Shown here piece after piece: positions 25,807-34,800 of a DNA stretch of 64,000 bases. Source of the DNA: Bacteroidia bacterium (GTDB lineage: Bacteria > Bacteroidota > Bacteroidia > J057); contig JAUIKF010000021.1 of the NCBI GenBank assembly GCA_030430575.1, forward strand, positions 1-64,000. Reading direction: 5' to 3'. A program made the translations under genes and the position numbers. The notes under the pieces are model-generated. The model made no database searches. It was given only the letters and a program-made list of their open reading frames with translations, and had not been told where the DNA came from. How positions within the stretch are numbered: position 1 is the first letter of the stretch; every line of letters starts with the position of its first letter.

Positions 25807-27383
25807 TGAAACTCACAAGTACTAGTTATTTCATCAGGATATTGCTGTTTCTCGGCATCTTTTTGCTGGCAGGCATGCTTGTCTACCGGCATTATTTTCG
25901 CCTTGACTTCACCGAAGACAAGCGCTACACGCTCAGCAATATCACCAAAGAGATGCTCAAGCAGCTCGACGCGCCCATCACGGCGACGGTATATTATCCC
26001 GAAGACATCAACCCTGCCCTCTCTCGCTACCGCCAGGAACTCCAAGACCTGCTCAGCGAGTACAAGAGTTATGGAGGACGAAACTTTCAGTATTCTTTTG
26101 TCAATACCAATAAGAAAGATCAGGAAGCCAGGGAAGAAATCGCCGCAGAAGCTCAGCAAGCAGGCATTCCTTCCTACTTCTTGACAGTCCGTGAGCAGGA
26201 CCAGTCTAGCCAGGTCAGAACCTTCATCGGCACCCAATTGAAATTGGGAACCAAAGAGGAGTTCTTTAACCTGGGTGAACATGTCCTTACGGCACTTCAG
26301 ACAGGGCGGGAACCAGCCCCTTTTGAGTATCCATTAACCAAAACCCTCAAAAAGCTCACTACCGACACCAAACCTAAAGTGGGTTTTGTACAAGGGCATG
26401 GAGAGCCAGGCAAAGACGCCTATGAGGCTGTCCTAAAAGAACTGGAAGTCCTCTATGAAGCGGACACCGTAAGTCTCGAAAGTCCCACACGGTGGTCAGA
26501 GTTCTCGACTTTGCTTATCGTCGCGCCGAGTGATTCATTTCCCGCAAGGCACCTGGCTCGGCTGGATCAGTTTTTGGAAAGTGGCGGCCGTCTATTTGTG
26601 GGCATCAATGCCGTGAATGGCGACTTGCAACAACAGACGGGTACACCTTTAGTCACAGGCCTCGAAGGCTGGCTGACGGGCAAAGGCATCAATGTCGAGG
26701 CTTCTTTCCTCACGGACCAGAATTGTGGCCAAGTCCAAGTGCCTCGCCAAATGAGCTTTATGGGCATGAATACGATGGGCTATGTGCCCGTAAAATTCCG
26801 CTATCTGCCATTGATCACGACCTTTGAGGATCATCCGATCACCAGTGGATTGGAGGCGATGCTGACCATTTTTGTGAGCCCTATCAATGTCGCGATCAGT
26901 GATTCAAGCATTCAGACGGGTGTATTGGCTTATACATCTGCCAAGACAGGCAAGATGCCAGGCAATACCCGCTTCGACATCGAAGCTGACATCAACTTCC
27001 AGCAGACGTGGACAGACGCTGCATTCTCCTACGGGCCGCAGCCTGTAGCCGTCTACGCCGAAGGCAAATTGGTCGGCGACAACTCCAGCAAGCTGGTTGT
27101 CGTGGGTGACGGTGATTTTGCCACCAATCCGCAGCCGCCCAATAATGTTGACTTCCTGGTAAATGCCGTCGATTGGCTGGCAGATGACACAGGGCTGATC
27201 GAGCTTCGTAGCCGCCGCGCGAAGTTCCGCTTGATCGACAAGGAATTGTCGGATGGAGAGCGTACCGCGTTCAAATACACGATCTTCCTCCTACCGATTC
27301 TTATCGCGATCTTCTTTGGCGTGATTCGCGCCCAGTTGCGTAGAACGCGCAGGTCCAGGTGGCAGGAGAAGGATTATAGCTAG
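25806..27383 (+). CDS. gldG: Gliding motility-associated ABC transporter component GldG
   Basis: A 525-residue membrane-anchored protein: one transmembrane span near the N terminus (about 9-28), a large periplasmic region of the GldG/ABC_transp_aux family (FTEDKRYTLSNITKEMLKQL near residue 36; KVGFVQGHGE near 195; VGINAVNGDLQQQTG), and a second span at about 493-513 (FLLPILIAIFFGVIRAQL). It is thought to act as an accessory or substrate-handling subunit with GldA/GldF. Starts inside the gldF stop codon. A DUF4340 gene follows after a palindrome, the common arrangement for this locus type. Confidence 0.9.
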   Translation: MKLTSTSYFIRILLFLGIFLLAGMLVYRHYFRLDFTEDKRYTLSNITKEMLKQLDAPITATVYYPEDINPALSRYRQELQDLLSEYKSYGGRNFQYSFVNTNKKDQEAREEIAAEAQQAGIPSYFLTVREQDQSSQVRTFIGTQLKLGTKEEFFNLGEHVLTALQTGREPAPFEYPLTKTLKKLTTDTKPKVGFVQGHGEPGKDAYEAVLKELEVLYEADTVSLESPTRWSEFSTLLIVAPSDSFPARHLARLDQFLESGGRLFVGINAVNGDLQQQTGTPLVTGLEGWLTGKGINVEASFLTDQNCGQVQVPRQMSFMGMNTMGYVPVKFRYLPLITTFEDHPITSGLEAMLTIFVSPINVAISDSSIQTGVLAYTSAKTGKMPGNTRFDIEADINFQQTWTDAAFSYGPQPVAVYAEGKLVGDNSSKLVVVGDGDFATNPQPPNNVDFLVNAVDWLADDTGLIELRSRRAKFRLIDKELSDGERTAFKYTIFLLPILIAIFFGVIRAQLRRTRRSRWQEKDYS

Positions 27384-27389
27384 GAAGAA

Positions 27390-27474
27390 ATTTTGAATGA
27401 TCAATGTTGAATTTTGAATGAAAAGCATGATAAATACATATTCAAAATTCAGTCATTCACAATTCAAAATTAAT
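27390..27474. repeat. Intergenic palindrome, TTGAATTTTGAATG vocabulary
   Basis: AATTTTGAATGATCAATGTT and GAATTTTGAATGAAAAGC on the left pair with ATTCAAAATTCAGTCATTCA and CAATTCAAAATTAATCC on the right. It separates gldG from the DUF4340 gene. Confidence 0.65.
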
Positions 27475-27515
27475 CCTCGTAAAAAGACAATCTTTTATTT
27501 TTTAGCATAAAAAAT

Positions 27516-28451
27516 ATGTTCAAGAAATTTAGCAATAAACAACTCACAATCACCCTTGTCGTCTTGGGGGTATTGTATTTGGCTTCGCTGGCATTTAGCG
27601 GGGGGAGCGATAGTTCCTTTCAGAAAAACCTCGCTCTCATCGATACGGCTACGGTAAAAAGCATTGTGATTGAGCCAGCCAAGGTGGAAGGCACCGTTTC
27701 CATCATCCGTGCCGCCAATGGCTGGCAGGTTACACGGCCAGATGGGCAGGTATTCGAAGCAGATGCAGCAGGCGTCACACAAGCCTTAGACGGTGTGAGT
27801 GCCTTGGAGGCTCTCCAGATCATCGCCAATGATGAAAGCCAATGGACTGAGTACAAAGTAGATGAAGAAAATGGTACCCGTGTGAAGGTCTCTACAGGAG
27901 ACAAAACACCTCTTAATCTGATCGTAGGGCGGTTTGAATATAAGCAAAGTGGCTTGATGAGCTATGTCCGACTGAGTGGGGAAGATGAGGTGTATCTGGT
28001 AAAAGGATTTCTCGACGCCACCTTCAACAAAGAAGCCAATGACTGGCGCAATAAGCGCATGATCACAGGAACAGACGCCGACTGGCTCAGCTTCAATTTC
28101 ACCTACCCTGACAGCTCCTTCCAGATGTTCAAAGGCGTTGACAACCAATGGCGCTTGGCTGATTCCACGCAGTTGGATGGTGGAAAGGTCAACGGTTTCC
28201 TTGGCACTTTCTCAAACCTTACAGGAACTACATTCGTGGAGAATGCGCCAGGCGGCGCACCCGCCATGCGCATCGAGGCGACCCGCCTCAATCAGGAGCC
28301 AGTGACGCTCTCTGCTTTTGCCGTGGATACCACTTTTGTGCTGAGTTCTAGCCAGAATCCTGGGGCTTATTTCAGTGGAGAAGGGTTTTATGACCGGGTA
28401 TTTAAAGGATTGGGGCATTTTATGCCTGTGGTGGTCGCTCAGCCAGAATAA
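27516..28451 (+). CDS. DUF4340 domain-containing protein
   Basis: A 311-residue protein with one N-terminal transmembrane segment (KQLTITLVVLGVLYLASLAF) and an extracytoplasmic DUF4340 domain made of repeated strand-rich units (VKSIVIEPAKVEGTVSIIRA ... WRNKRMITGTDADWLSFNFT ... WRLADSTQLDGGKVNGFL). DUF4340 genes commonly accompany gldG-like ABC transporters, and this one lies 132 bases behind gldG on the same strand. Biochemical role unknown; an accessory subunit of the GldAFG transporter is inferred from context. The start at 27516 fits the usual N terminus. Confidence 0.85.
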   Translation: MFKKFSNKQLTITLVVLGVLYLASLAFSGGSDSSFQKNLALIDTATVKSIVIEPAKVEGTVSIIRAANGWQVTRPDGQVFEADAAGVTQALDGVSALEALQIIANDESQWTEYKVDEENGTRVKVSTGDKTPLNLIVGRFEYKQSGLMSYVRLSGEDEVYLVKGFLDATFNKEANDWRNKRMITGTDADWLSFNFTYPDSSFQMFKGVDNQWRLADSTQLDGGKVNGFLGTFSNLTGTTFVENAPGGAPAMRIEATRLNQEPVTLSAFAVDTTFVLSSSQNPGAYFSGEGFYDRVFKGLGHFMPVVVAQPE

Positions 28452-28457
28452 GAACAG

Positions 28458-28532
28458 ATTGAACCATATAAGGCATATAAGACCATATAAGCATCTCTTC
28501 CTTCTATGAACTTATATGCCTTATATGGTTTT
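28458..28532. repeat. Intergenic palindrome, CATATAAGG vocabulary
   Basis: AACCATATAAGGCATATAAG pairs with CTTATATGCCTTATATGGTT, then TTTTTTC, a good terminator for the DUF4340 gene. The right arm overlaps the ATG at 28506, one of the possible starts of the next gene. Confidence 0.7.
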
Positions 28533-29513
28533 TTCGCTAAAAAATGCCCCGTCAAAACGGGCATATCAGGATTGAGGTTGAACTTGTACTTGATTTTGAG
28601 CTTGAACTTTCTCCTCTTCTTCTCCTGTGACTATTTTCCCCGACAACCCAAACACCTCGACAAATTTGACCCTGTCCGCCCGGAGATGGTGCTGATTGAA
28701 GGGGGCGAATTCACGATGGGTAGTAAGGAGGGGCAAAAATATGAAAAGGCCCATAAGGTATCTGTGAGTAGCTTTTATCTGGGGAAATATGAGGTGACGG
28801 TAGGGGAATTTAAACGCTTTGTGTTGAAAACGGGCTATAAGACCAGCGCAGATAAGACCGGCTGGTCCAATGTCTACAACGGCAAGGCCGTCAAGCGCAT
28901 GGGCGGCGCCAATTTCGAATTTGACGAGCACGGCGTTCAGCGCCTGCCTAGTGAATATCACTACCCCGTCATCCACGTCAGTTGGGAAGATGCGGTGGCG
29001 TATTGCAAATGGCTTTCCAAGGCCACAGGCGCTGATTACCACCTCCCCACAGAAGCGCAGTGGGAATATGCGGCCTCTCTCCGTGGCCAGGTATCCACCT
29101 TCCCTTGGGGTGATGAACTCCCCCCCAACCAGCGCGTCGCCAATTTCTCCGACAAAAGCGCCAAGGCTGCTTGGGAGTGTGCCTGGGCAGAGGCTGACTA
29201 TGATGATGGCTACGCCTATATCGCCCCTGCCGACAGCTTCCCTCCCAATGCCCTAGGCCTCTACAATATGCAAGGCAATGTATGGGAATACTGCGCTGAC
29301 TGGTATGACCGTGCCTATTATCAGGAAGGACGCGAGCGTAACCCCCACAATGTCAAGCAAAAGCTCAAGGACGGCACGACCCGTGTTGTTCGAGGCGGCA
29401 GTTGGTATGAAGGCTTGGATGCTATGCGGGTCTCCCATCGCAATCGACGCCTGCCGTCTAAGTCTAGTAATATCGTGGGATTTCGGTTGGCGAGAAGGAA
29501 AGGAACGATTTAA
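28506..29513 (+). CDS. SUMF1/FGE-fold lipoprotein (formylglycine-generating-enzyme family)
   Basis: About 300-335 residues. The domain from EMVLIEGGEFTMGS to the end (VVRGGSWYEG ... SNIVGFRLARR) is a complete FGE-sulfatase (SUMF1) fold; GldJ and GldK of the gliding/T9SS machinery are lipoproteins of the same fold, but this protein is shorter and lone. A lipobox-like FFSC (Cys41 counting from 28506) supports export. The start is unclear. ATG at 28506 lies inside the right arm of a palindrome; a TTG at 28572 would give a proper signal peptide whose hydrophobic core (LNLYLILSLNFLLFFSC) is encoded by the TTGAACTTGTACTTG word tract. Cofactor or target is unknown; structural rather than catalytic use is common in Bacteroidota. 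Confidence 0.8.
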   Translation: MNLYALYGFFAKKCPVKTGISGLRLNLYLILSLNFLLFFSCDYFPRQPKHLDKFDPVRPEMVLIEGGEFTMGSKEGQKYEKAHKVSVSSFYLGKYEVTVGEFKRFVLKTGYKTSADKTGWSNVYNGKAVKRMGGANFEFDEHGVQRLPSEYHYPVIHVSWEDAVAYCKWLSKATGADYHLPTEAQWEYAASLRGQVSTFPWGDELPPNQRVANFSDKSAKAAWECAWAEADYDDGYAYIAPADSFPPNALGLYNMQGNVWEYCADWYDRAYYQEGRERNPHNVKQKLKDGTTRVVRGGSWYEGLDAMRVSHRNRRLPSKSSNIVGFRLARRKGTI

Positions 29514-29517
29514 GTTT

Positions 29518-29727
29518 TAGGTTCTAGTGTTCTTTTAAGACTGAAATGTGGAGGAGACAGAGGCGCGGATTACACACAAATCAGCCCCTCGAATCCGGAA
29601 ATCCACGCCAGCTTGCATAGCAAGCAATTTGATTTGCTGGGGCGGATTTCCAGAAGGTGAGTTGGCTCTTGGCGTAATCCGACCCGTTAACTCCACCTTT
29701 CTAAATTGAAAGAACACTAGGTTCTAG
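29518..29727. mobile_element. MITE-like insertion (about 190-200 bp)
   Basis: TAGGTTCTAG occurs at 29518-29527 and again at 29718-29727, consistent with a target duplication. Between them the ends TGTTCTTTTAAG...TGTGGA and TCCACC...GAAAGAACAC are inverted repeats of about 27 bases with several mismatches. The interior is non-coding. The insertion splits a palindrome of the TTTTAGGTTCTAG vocabulary, whose other arm (CATAGAACCTAAAACTTAAA) is at 29739-29766. Confidence 0.55.
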
Positions 29728-29774
29728 GTGAAGGCACGACATAGAACCTAAAACTTAAAACATAGAACCGCCTC

Positions 29775-30752
29775 TTATCTCCTCCCCATGATCCAGATCA
29801 AGGCATAGATCGCAATGGCTTGAAAAGGCAGTGCCTTGACGTAAGGCCACAGATACATGACTGTTTGGTACTTCATCTTGTGGTAGTGCTGCCAGGTCCA
29901 CCATTCGGGATCGGCGTTGGAAACACCGATATACCAGGAAGGCACAAAAAGGACTAGCGCAATTAACATATAAGCGAGTTTCTTGCGGGAGGGGGAGAAG
30001 TGGAATAGCCGATGACTTTGCATGAAGAGGGAGCCAAACACCAAGCTGATCAGCGCAGAGGCCAACACAATAGCATTGTATATCCAATTATAAGTCATGC
30101 CGTGATTCTCCCACAGGCTATGGGTAAAATCAAAGATTTCTTGGAAGTAGGCTACCGCTAATTTACTGAAGATCAACGTTGCGATCAGCAAAATCATGCT
30201 GTACACCAAGGTATCAGAGATGATAGGATGACGAATGAACCACCGCAGGCGCTTGCGCACCTGATAGCCAAAGCCACGGGTCTTGGCGCTGTGGCGTGGG
30301 ACACGACTGAGGGTATTGCGCTTGCGCTCATGGATGGCGTGGCGCCACACTTCGAAATAGGCGTTTTTATCGCCTGAAGTCGCCCATACAAACTCCGCCG
30401 TGGTCACGGCAGCATAGCTAAAGCCCTGGTCAATGGCTTCCTGGAAAACAGTTTTGGAGACGCCTTTCTTTTTACATTCGACGATGATCAAGGGGTCCTT
30501 ACAATCGTCATCCCGATAGACCACAATATCTGCTTCGCGGGTAGAAGACCCGATCTTTACTTTTTCACATACTTTGATCTTATGAGAAGGATACTGATGT
30601 TTATAGATCAGGTCCAGATAGGTCTGGAGTTGGATTTGCTCCTCAGGATTGCTGAGTTTTCGCTCTTTGAGATGCGGAAGATAGGTAACTTTGGTTCTTT
30701 TGGGATCGACGACCACATTGCGGTCTTTGATGGCTTTTTCCAATAATTTCAT
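29775..30752 (-). CDS. Membrane-anchored HsdR_N / PD-(D/E)xK nuclease-like protein
   Basis: A 325-residue two-part protein. Residues about 30-150 match the type I restriction enzyme R-subunit N-terminal nuclease fold: YLDLIYKHQYPSHKI, then READIVVY with Asp75, and LIIVECKKKG with Glu92 and Lys94, giving an intact D-ExK catalytic signature, followed by QEAIDQGFSYAA. Residues about 180-322 contain four hydrophobic spans (about 180-199, 226-246, 258-276, 306-322). No helicase or methylase partner is present. A nuclease tied to the membrane resembles known defence effectors, but no such function is shown. It could also be a membrane protein using the fold for nucleic acid binding. Confidence 0.75.
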   Translation of the reverse strand: MKLLEKAIKDRNVVVDPKRTKVTYLPHLKERKLSNPEEQIQLQTYLDLIYKHQYPSHKIKVCEKVKIGSSTREADIVVYRDDDCKDPLIIVECKKKGVSKTVFQEAIDQGFSYAAVTTAEFVWATSGDKNAYFEVWRHAIHERKRNTLSRVPRHSAKTRGFGYQVRKRLRWFIRHPIISDTLVYSMILLIATLIFSKLAVAYFQEIFDFTHSLWENHGMTYNWIYNAIVLASALISLVFGSLFMQSHRLFHFSPSRKKLAYMLIALVLFVPSWYIGVSNADPEWWTWQHYHKMKYQTVMYLWPYVKALPFQAIAIYALIWIMGRR

Positions 30753-30860
30753 AAACGCTTCTTAAGTAGAGTGAAATTGAAGCAATTGTTAGCAAAAAAA
30801 TAAAAGCTATTGGAAAATCAACCAATAACACCAACGCCACTCGTAAAAATATTAGTATAT

Positions 30861-30930
30861 CACTAATAAAAAAAGCACGTTTCTCCTCCTCCCTTCGGTC
30901 GTCGTTGAAAAGCTGCTTTTTTTATTAGTG
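30861..30930. promoter_or_regulatory. 17-bp perfect inverted repeat between divergent genes
   Basis: CACTAATAAAAAAAGCA (30861-30877) and TGCTTTTTTTATTAGTG (30914-30930) pair perfectly around a 36-base loop containing CTCCCTTCGGTCGTCG. Since the flanking genes diverge, this is not at the end of either known transcript. It may be a regulatory site or the end of an unannotated small RNA. The rest of 30753-31063 shows no gene. Confidence 0.6.
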
Positions 30931-31063
30931 AGTGCAGATTGTGGTTGAGAAAATTTCTTTAGGGAAATCATTTTCAACTCTTTTATGCGGAAACTGAATA
31001 TGGCGTTTTTTTTGCTGTATTTTTCATGGAAAATGTCCAATTTTGGCCTAACTCCTAGCACCC

Positions 31064-31750
31064 ATGAATAACCATTTACTCACCCGGTGCCTCCCACTAC
31101 CCTCTCCCGACGCAAAAGCCTTCTTGGCTTATTGCCTCCTCAGTATGTTTCTTTTTCCCTTTTCTTCTCTCATCGCTCAGCATGAACCGATGCCGGGATT
31201 ATTGGGTTTTCGTGCCGCAAAACTCGGCGACGATGCGCAGCTCGAATGGCAGATGAAAGAGGAATTTGTGAAATATGACTTTGTGGTCCAGCGGTCGTTG
31301 GACGATGTGGAGTTCTACGCCATAGGCGTAGTGAATGCGGGTGGCAGCATGAAAAGCCACGATACCTATGGCTTCACCGACGAAAACGTAGCGGTCCACG
31401 ATTGCGAGACCCTGTATTATCGGCTGGTACAAATAGGGGAAAAAGGGACCAATTACCAGAGCAAAAGTATTGGTCTTTCCCAGTATGAAACCCAAGGCAT
31501 CATTGTGGACCATTTCCCTAATCCTGAGAAGCCAGGCATCATGAACATCGCCTACCTCGCCAAGGGCGAAGGGGAATTACTCATGCAGATTGTCGATGAC
31601 AATGGCCAGTCGGTTTTCTTCTCCGACCTACCCGTAGGGAAAGGGTTTCTAGTGAAGGAAGTGGCCGTAGGCCGCTTTCCGTCAGGGACGTATCATATTC
31701 GTCTGTTTGACGACCGCTATGCGGTGACGAGAGAGATGGTGCTGGAGTAA
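31064..31750 (+). CDS. Small secreted protein: T9SS-associated C-terminal module without a cargo domain
   Basis: 228 residues. After a signal segment (about 20-38, FLAYCLLSMFLFPFSSLIAQ) the protein begins at once with the fibronectin-like module that normally precedes T9SS sorting domains (DAQLEWQMKEEFVKYDFVVQ ... YYRLVQIGEKGTNYQSKSI) and ends in a sorting-domain-like stretch (FPNPEKPGIMNIAY ... GTYHIRLFDDRYAVTREMVL). The same module occupies only the last about 180 residues of the two ELWxxDGT proteins. Either it is the decayed end of a larger cargo gene or a free-standing module. The frame is intact and codon use is like its neighbours, so it is probably expressed. Confidence 0.7.
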   Translation: MNNHLLTRCLPLPSPDAKAFLAYCLLSMFLFPFSSLIAQHEPMPGLLGFRAAKLGDDAQLEWQMKEEFVKYDFVVQRSLDDVEFYAIGVVNAGGSMKSHDTYGFTDENVAVHDCETLYYRLVQIGEKGTNYQSKSIGLSQYETQGIIVDHFPNPEKPGIMNIAYLAKGEGELLMQIVDDNGQSVFFSDLPVGKGFLVKEVAVGRFPSGTYHIRLFDDRYAVTREMVLE

Positions 31751-31754
31751 AGAT

Positions 31755-31852
31755 TGCAGATTGATGATTGAAGAACAAGGATTGAAGAAGGAGGAAATTC
31801 TTTTTCTTTCTTAAATCCTTGTTCCTTGTTCGATATTCTGCAATCTCAATGG
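31755..31852. repeat. Intergenic palindrome, GAACAAGGATTGAAG vocabulary
   Basis: ATTGCAGATTGATGATTGAA and GAACAAGGATTGAAG pair with TTAAATCCTTGTTCCTTGTT and ATTCTGCAATCTCAAT. It lies between convergent genes. The same vocabulary is used at 53446-53530. Confidence 0.7.
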
Positions 31853-31863
31853 GGTTGAATTGT

Positions 31864-34800
31864 TTATTTCACCACCACCATCTGACTCCCTCTTCGCCCT
31901 CCATCTTGCAGATGTAAGAGATAAGCTCCCGCAGGAAGACTTGGTAATTGGATTTCATACTGGTCATCAGAACGTGCATTCATCACTTCCTTTATCCATA
32001 CCTTTTTCCCTGCTAAATCGGTCAAAATCAGCTTTATTACTGGGGATTGAGCCATATATCGAAGCGAGAACTGGCCATTATTCGGATTGGGGTAAAGGGA
32101 AAAGGTTGCTCGCAGATGAGGTGCTATTCCTGTTGTTCCCAGATCAATATGGGTGAGGTTCTCGACGTCAGCACATTTGGAAAGCGAGGTTAGGGTTATG
32201 GCCTGGGGGCCACCATTTGTATAGGTATGATAGAATGTATCTGGCAAATTCATCCGTGTATCATAGGTCGCTATCGTTCCATCCCCAAAATCCCAAATCA
32301 GGGTATCTGCAAACGTGTACGATTTAGATAAATAAGTTTTTACGGAGAGAGACTGCGTATCTACCACGACCATAAAAGGATCATCAGGGGTAGGGAAAAT
32401 ATTTTGACCTACTTTCAACAACACTGAATCCCGATACAGGCAGCCATTTTTCTCGGCACTTACAGTTACCCATTTTTCCAGTCCTGTAAAACTCAGGCCA
32501 TCTACGATGATGCTATTCCCTGGCGCACCAGTAGACCAGTTGTAATTCGTGAAGGTAGGATCTGCGACGATATTAGCATCTGGGCACACATCACGAACCC
32601 TATCAATAATGGCTACATTCCCTAAACTGCCCAAGGCATAGGCAGCAAACTTGCCACCTTGGCCATCGCCATGACGATTAAACGTCCCCCCAAGGAAAAG
32701 TTGATTGAAGGTATTGGAAAGCGCAAGCGCATTCACTGCGGGATGCTGGTTTAGAAAACAAGCATTGCTCGCAACGCCAGCTTGCGGCAAGCTCTGCCAG
32801 CCCAAGGAGGGAATATAGTGAGCCACGCGGTCAGCGCTTACGCCATCGATGGATGAAAATTCACCCCCAATATAGAAGTTGCCATCTGCTGCCATCTCTA
32901 TGCTGCGAACTATCGGAGCATATTCGCTAGGGCTTGTGAAAAGTGCCCCCGCACTCCCACGAGAAGACCAGCTGGTCCCATTCCAAATGGCAAGGCCTGC
33001 TGAAGTGAGTTTTGTCCCATCACTTTGATACACATCCTCAAACTGGCCCCCTACGATCAGTTCCTGATTCACGCTGTCCCAGGCCAGGGCTAATACATCG
33101 TCTTGAAACCCAAAGTTCTGTCCCAGGGCCGACCAGGTGTTTCCATCCCATGCGGCGATGCCTGCGATGGGCATGCCATTCACTGTGGAGAAGGTCCCTC
33201 CAATGTAAACCAGGCTGTCGTTTACGACCTCTATATCCTGCACCTGTCCGCCGCCTATACTGGCAAAGGATTGCCAGGTATAGTTGGCGGTATCTTCGAA
33301 CGCCAATCCTTGAATAGGGGTTCCGTCTACAGCGGTGAAATTTCCACCGATGATCCACTGACCTTTCCATAAATCCACTGTATGTACCACGCCATTTCCC
33401 CCTAACTGATCAATTTTAGTGAGCCATAACCCCAAAGCTGCATTGTATTCCACTATGCCAGCGCCTCCATTTTTAAAGATGCCTCCCCCACCGGGCAAGT
33501 GATGATACAAGGTGTCAAAGACCGCTGCCACGGCTACGCGAGGGGTACTTGTTCCCCCTCCGATAAAGATATCTTGCACCTCAGGATCACTAAACCCATT
33601 TCTCTGCAATTCTAAGCCCTTATACCTGTGCCAACCGTCGCCAGGCGAATAGGCGGCAATTCCCGTAACATAGGCGCCTCCCATCGCTTCAAACTTCCCG
33701 CCCGCTACGACTTCACTGGTCTGTGTATCCACTGTCATGGTATAGATTTCGTCACAGCTTCCGTGGGCGCCATGTCCTACAGGATGCCAGAACTCCGTGG
33801 GGCCTAAGTTGTATGCTGCCAGGAAATTCGCGGGTTTGAAATCTGCCTCAGAAAAGTTTCCACTGACAAAAATTTCTCCTTTGTATTTGGAAATCGCGCT
33901 CACCTCTTGCCCTATGCTCGTTTGGGTAAGCCCCGCCCGCATGTTGTCAAAGCCCTCTTGTAACTCATCGTAGACGGCAACATAATTGCCTGCAGGATTC
34001 CTGAAAGGGTTGTTAAAGGAATTAAAATTTCCGCCTACATATACCTTATTCTCCGATGTATCTACATACATTTCATACCCAACGAACATGCTACCTGAAT
34101 TATCGGGTTTGCCCAGTCCGCTGATTTCAGACCATTGGGACCCATTCCATGCAGAGAGGACATTGTCCCCGCCAATCGAATAGCCAAGGTGGCCCACGGC
34201 ATAGAGTTTTTGAGAATTGGGGTTATAGGCCAAATGGTTGACAAGACCTGGGTATTTCTGAGCTTGCAAGTTATACGCCAAGAATATGCCTCCTCCAATG
34301 GACTGCCAACCTTGAGCTGGAGACCACTGAGCAACGGAAAAAACAGTGTCTTGCCCATTAATTTTTGAAAAACGCCCCCCCGCATAGACTGTCCCATCCG
34401 CCCCTAAGGCCAGCGTATGCACATCTCCATTATCATCTGTCGAAAGATTATGTGACCCAATTCCCTGGCCTAAAGCAGCCCACGATTGGTTGACATTGTC
34501 ATACAGCGCAATATTATTGACAGCAAGGTCCCCTCCCACATTTTTGGCTTGAGTGATTCGTCCTGCAGCAAAAAGGGAGTCGTTGCGGTATGCTACTGCA
34601 TACACATTTGCAGCTTCTAGCCCCAGCCCGAGGGGCTCAAAACTTTGCGCCTGTGCGCTGTAGCGAATGACGTTCTGGGACGCCACATAGGCACCATTGT
34701 TCCCTGTAGCTCCCTCAAAGAAGCCGCCAATGTAGACATCTCCAGAGTCCCCAATAGCAAGACTCTCAATTCGGCCATTGCCACAGGAGGTACATTTAAA

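Noticed and set aside
29535-29717. 60-codon minus-strand frame
   Set aside because: Lies wholly within the MITE-like insertion, with no plausible product.
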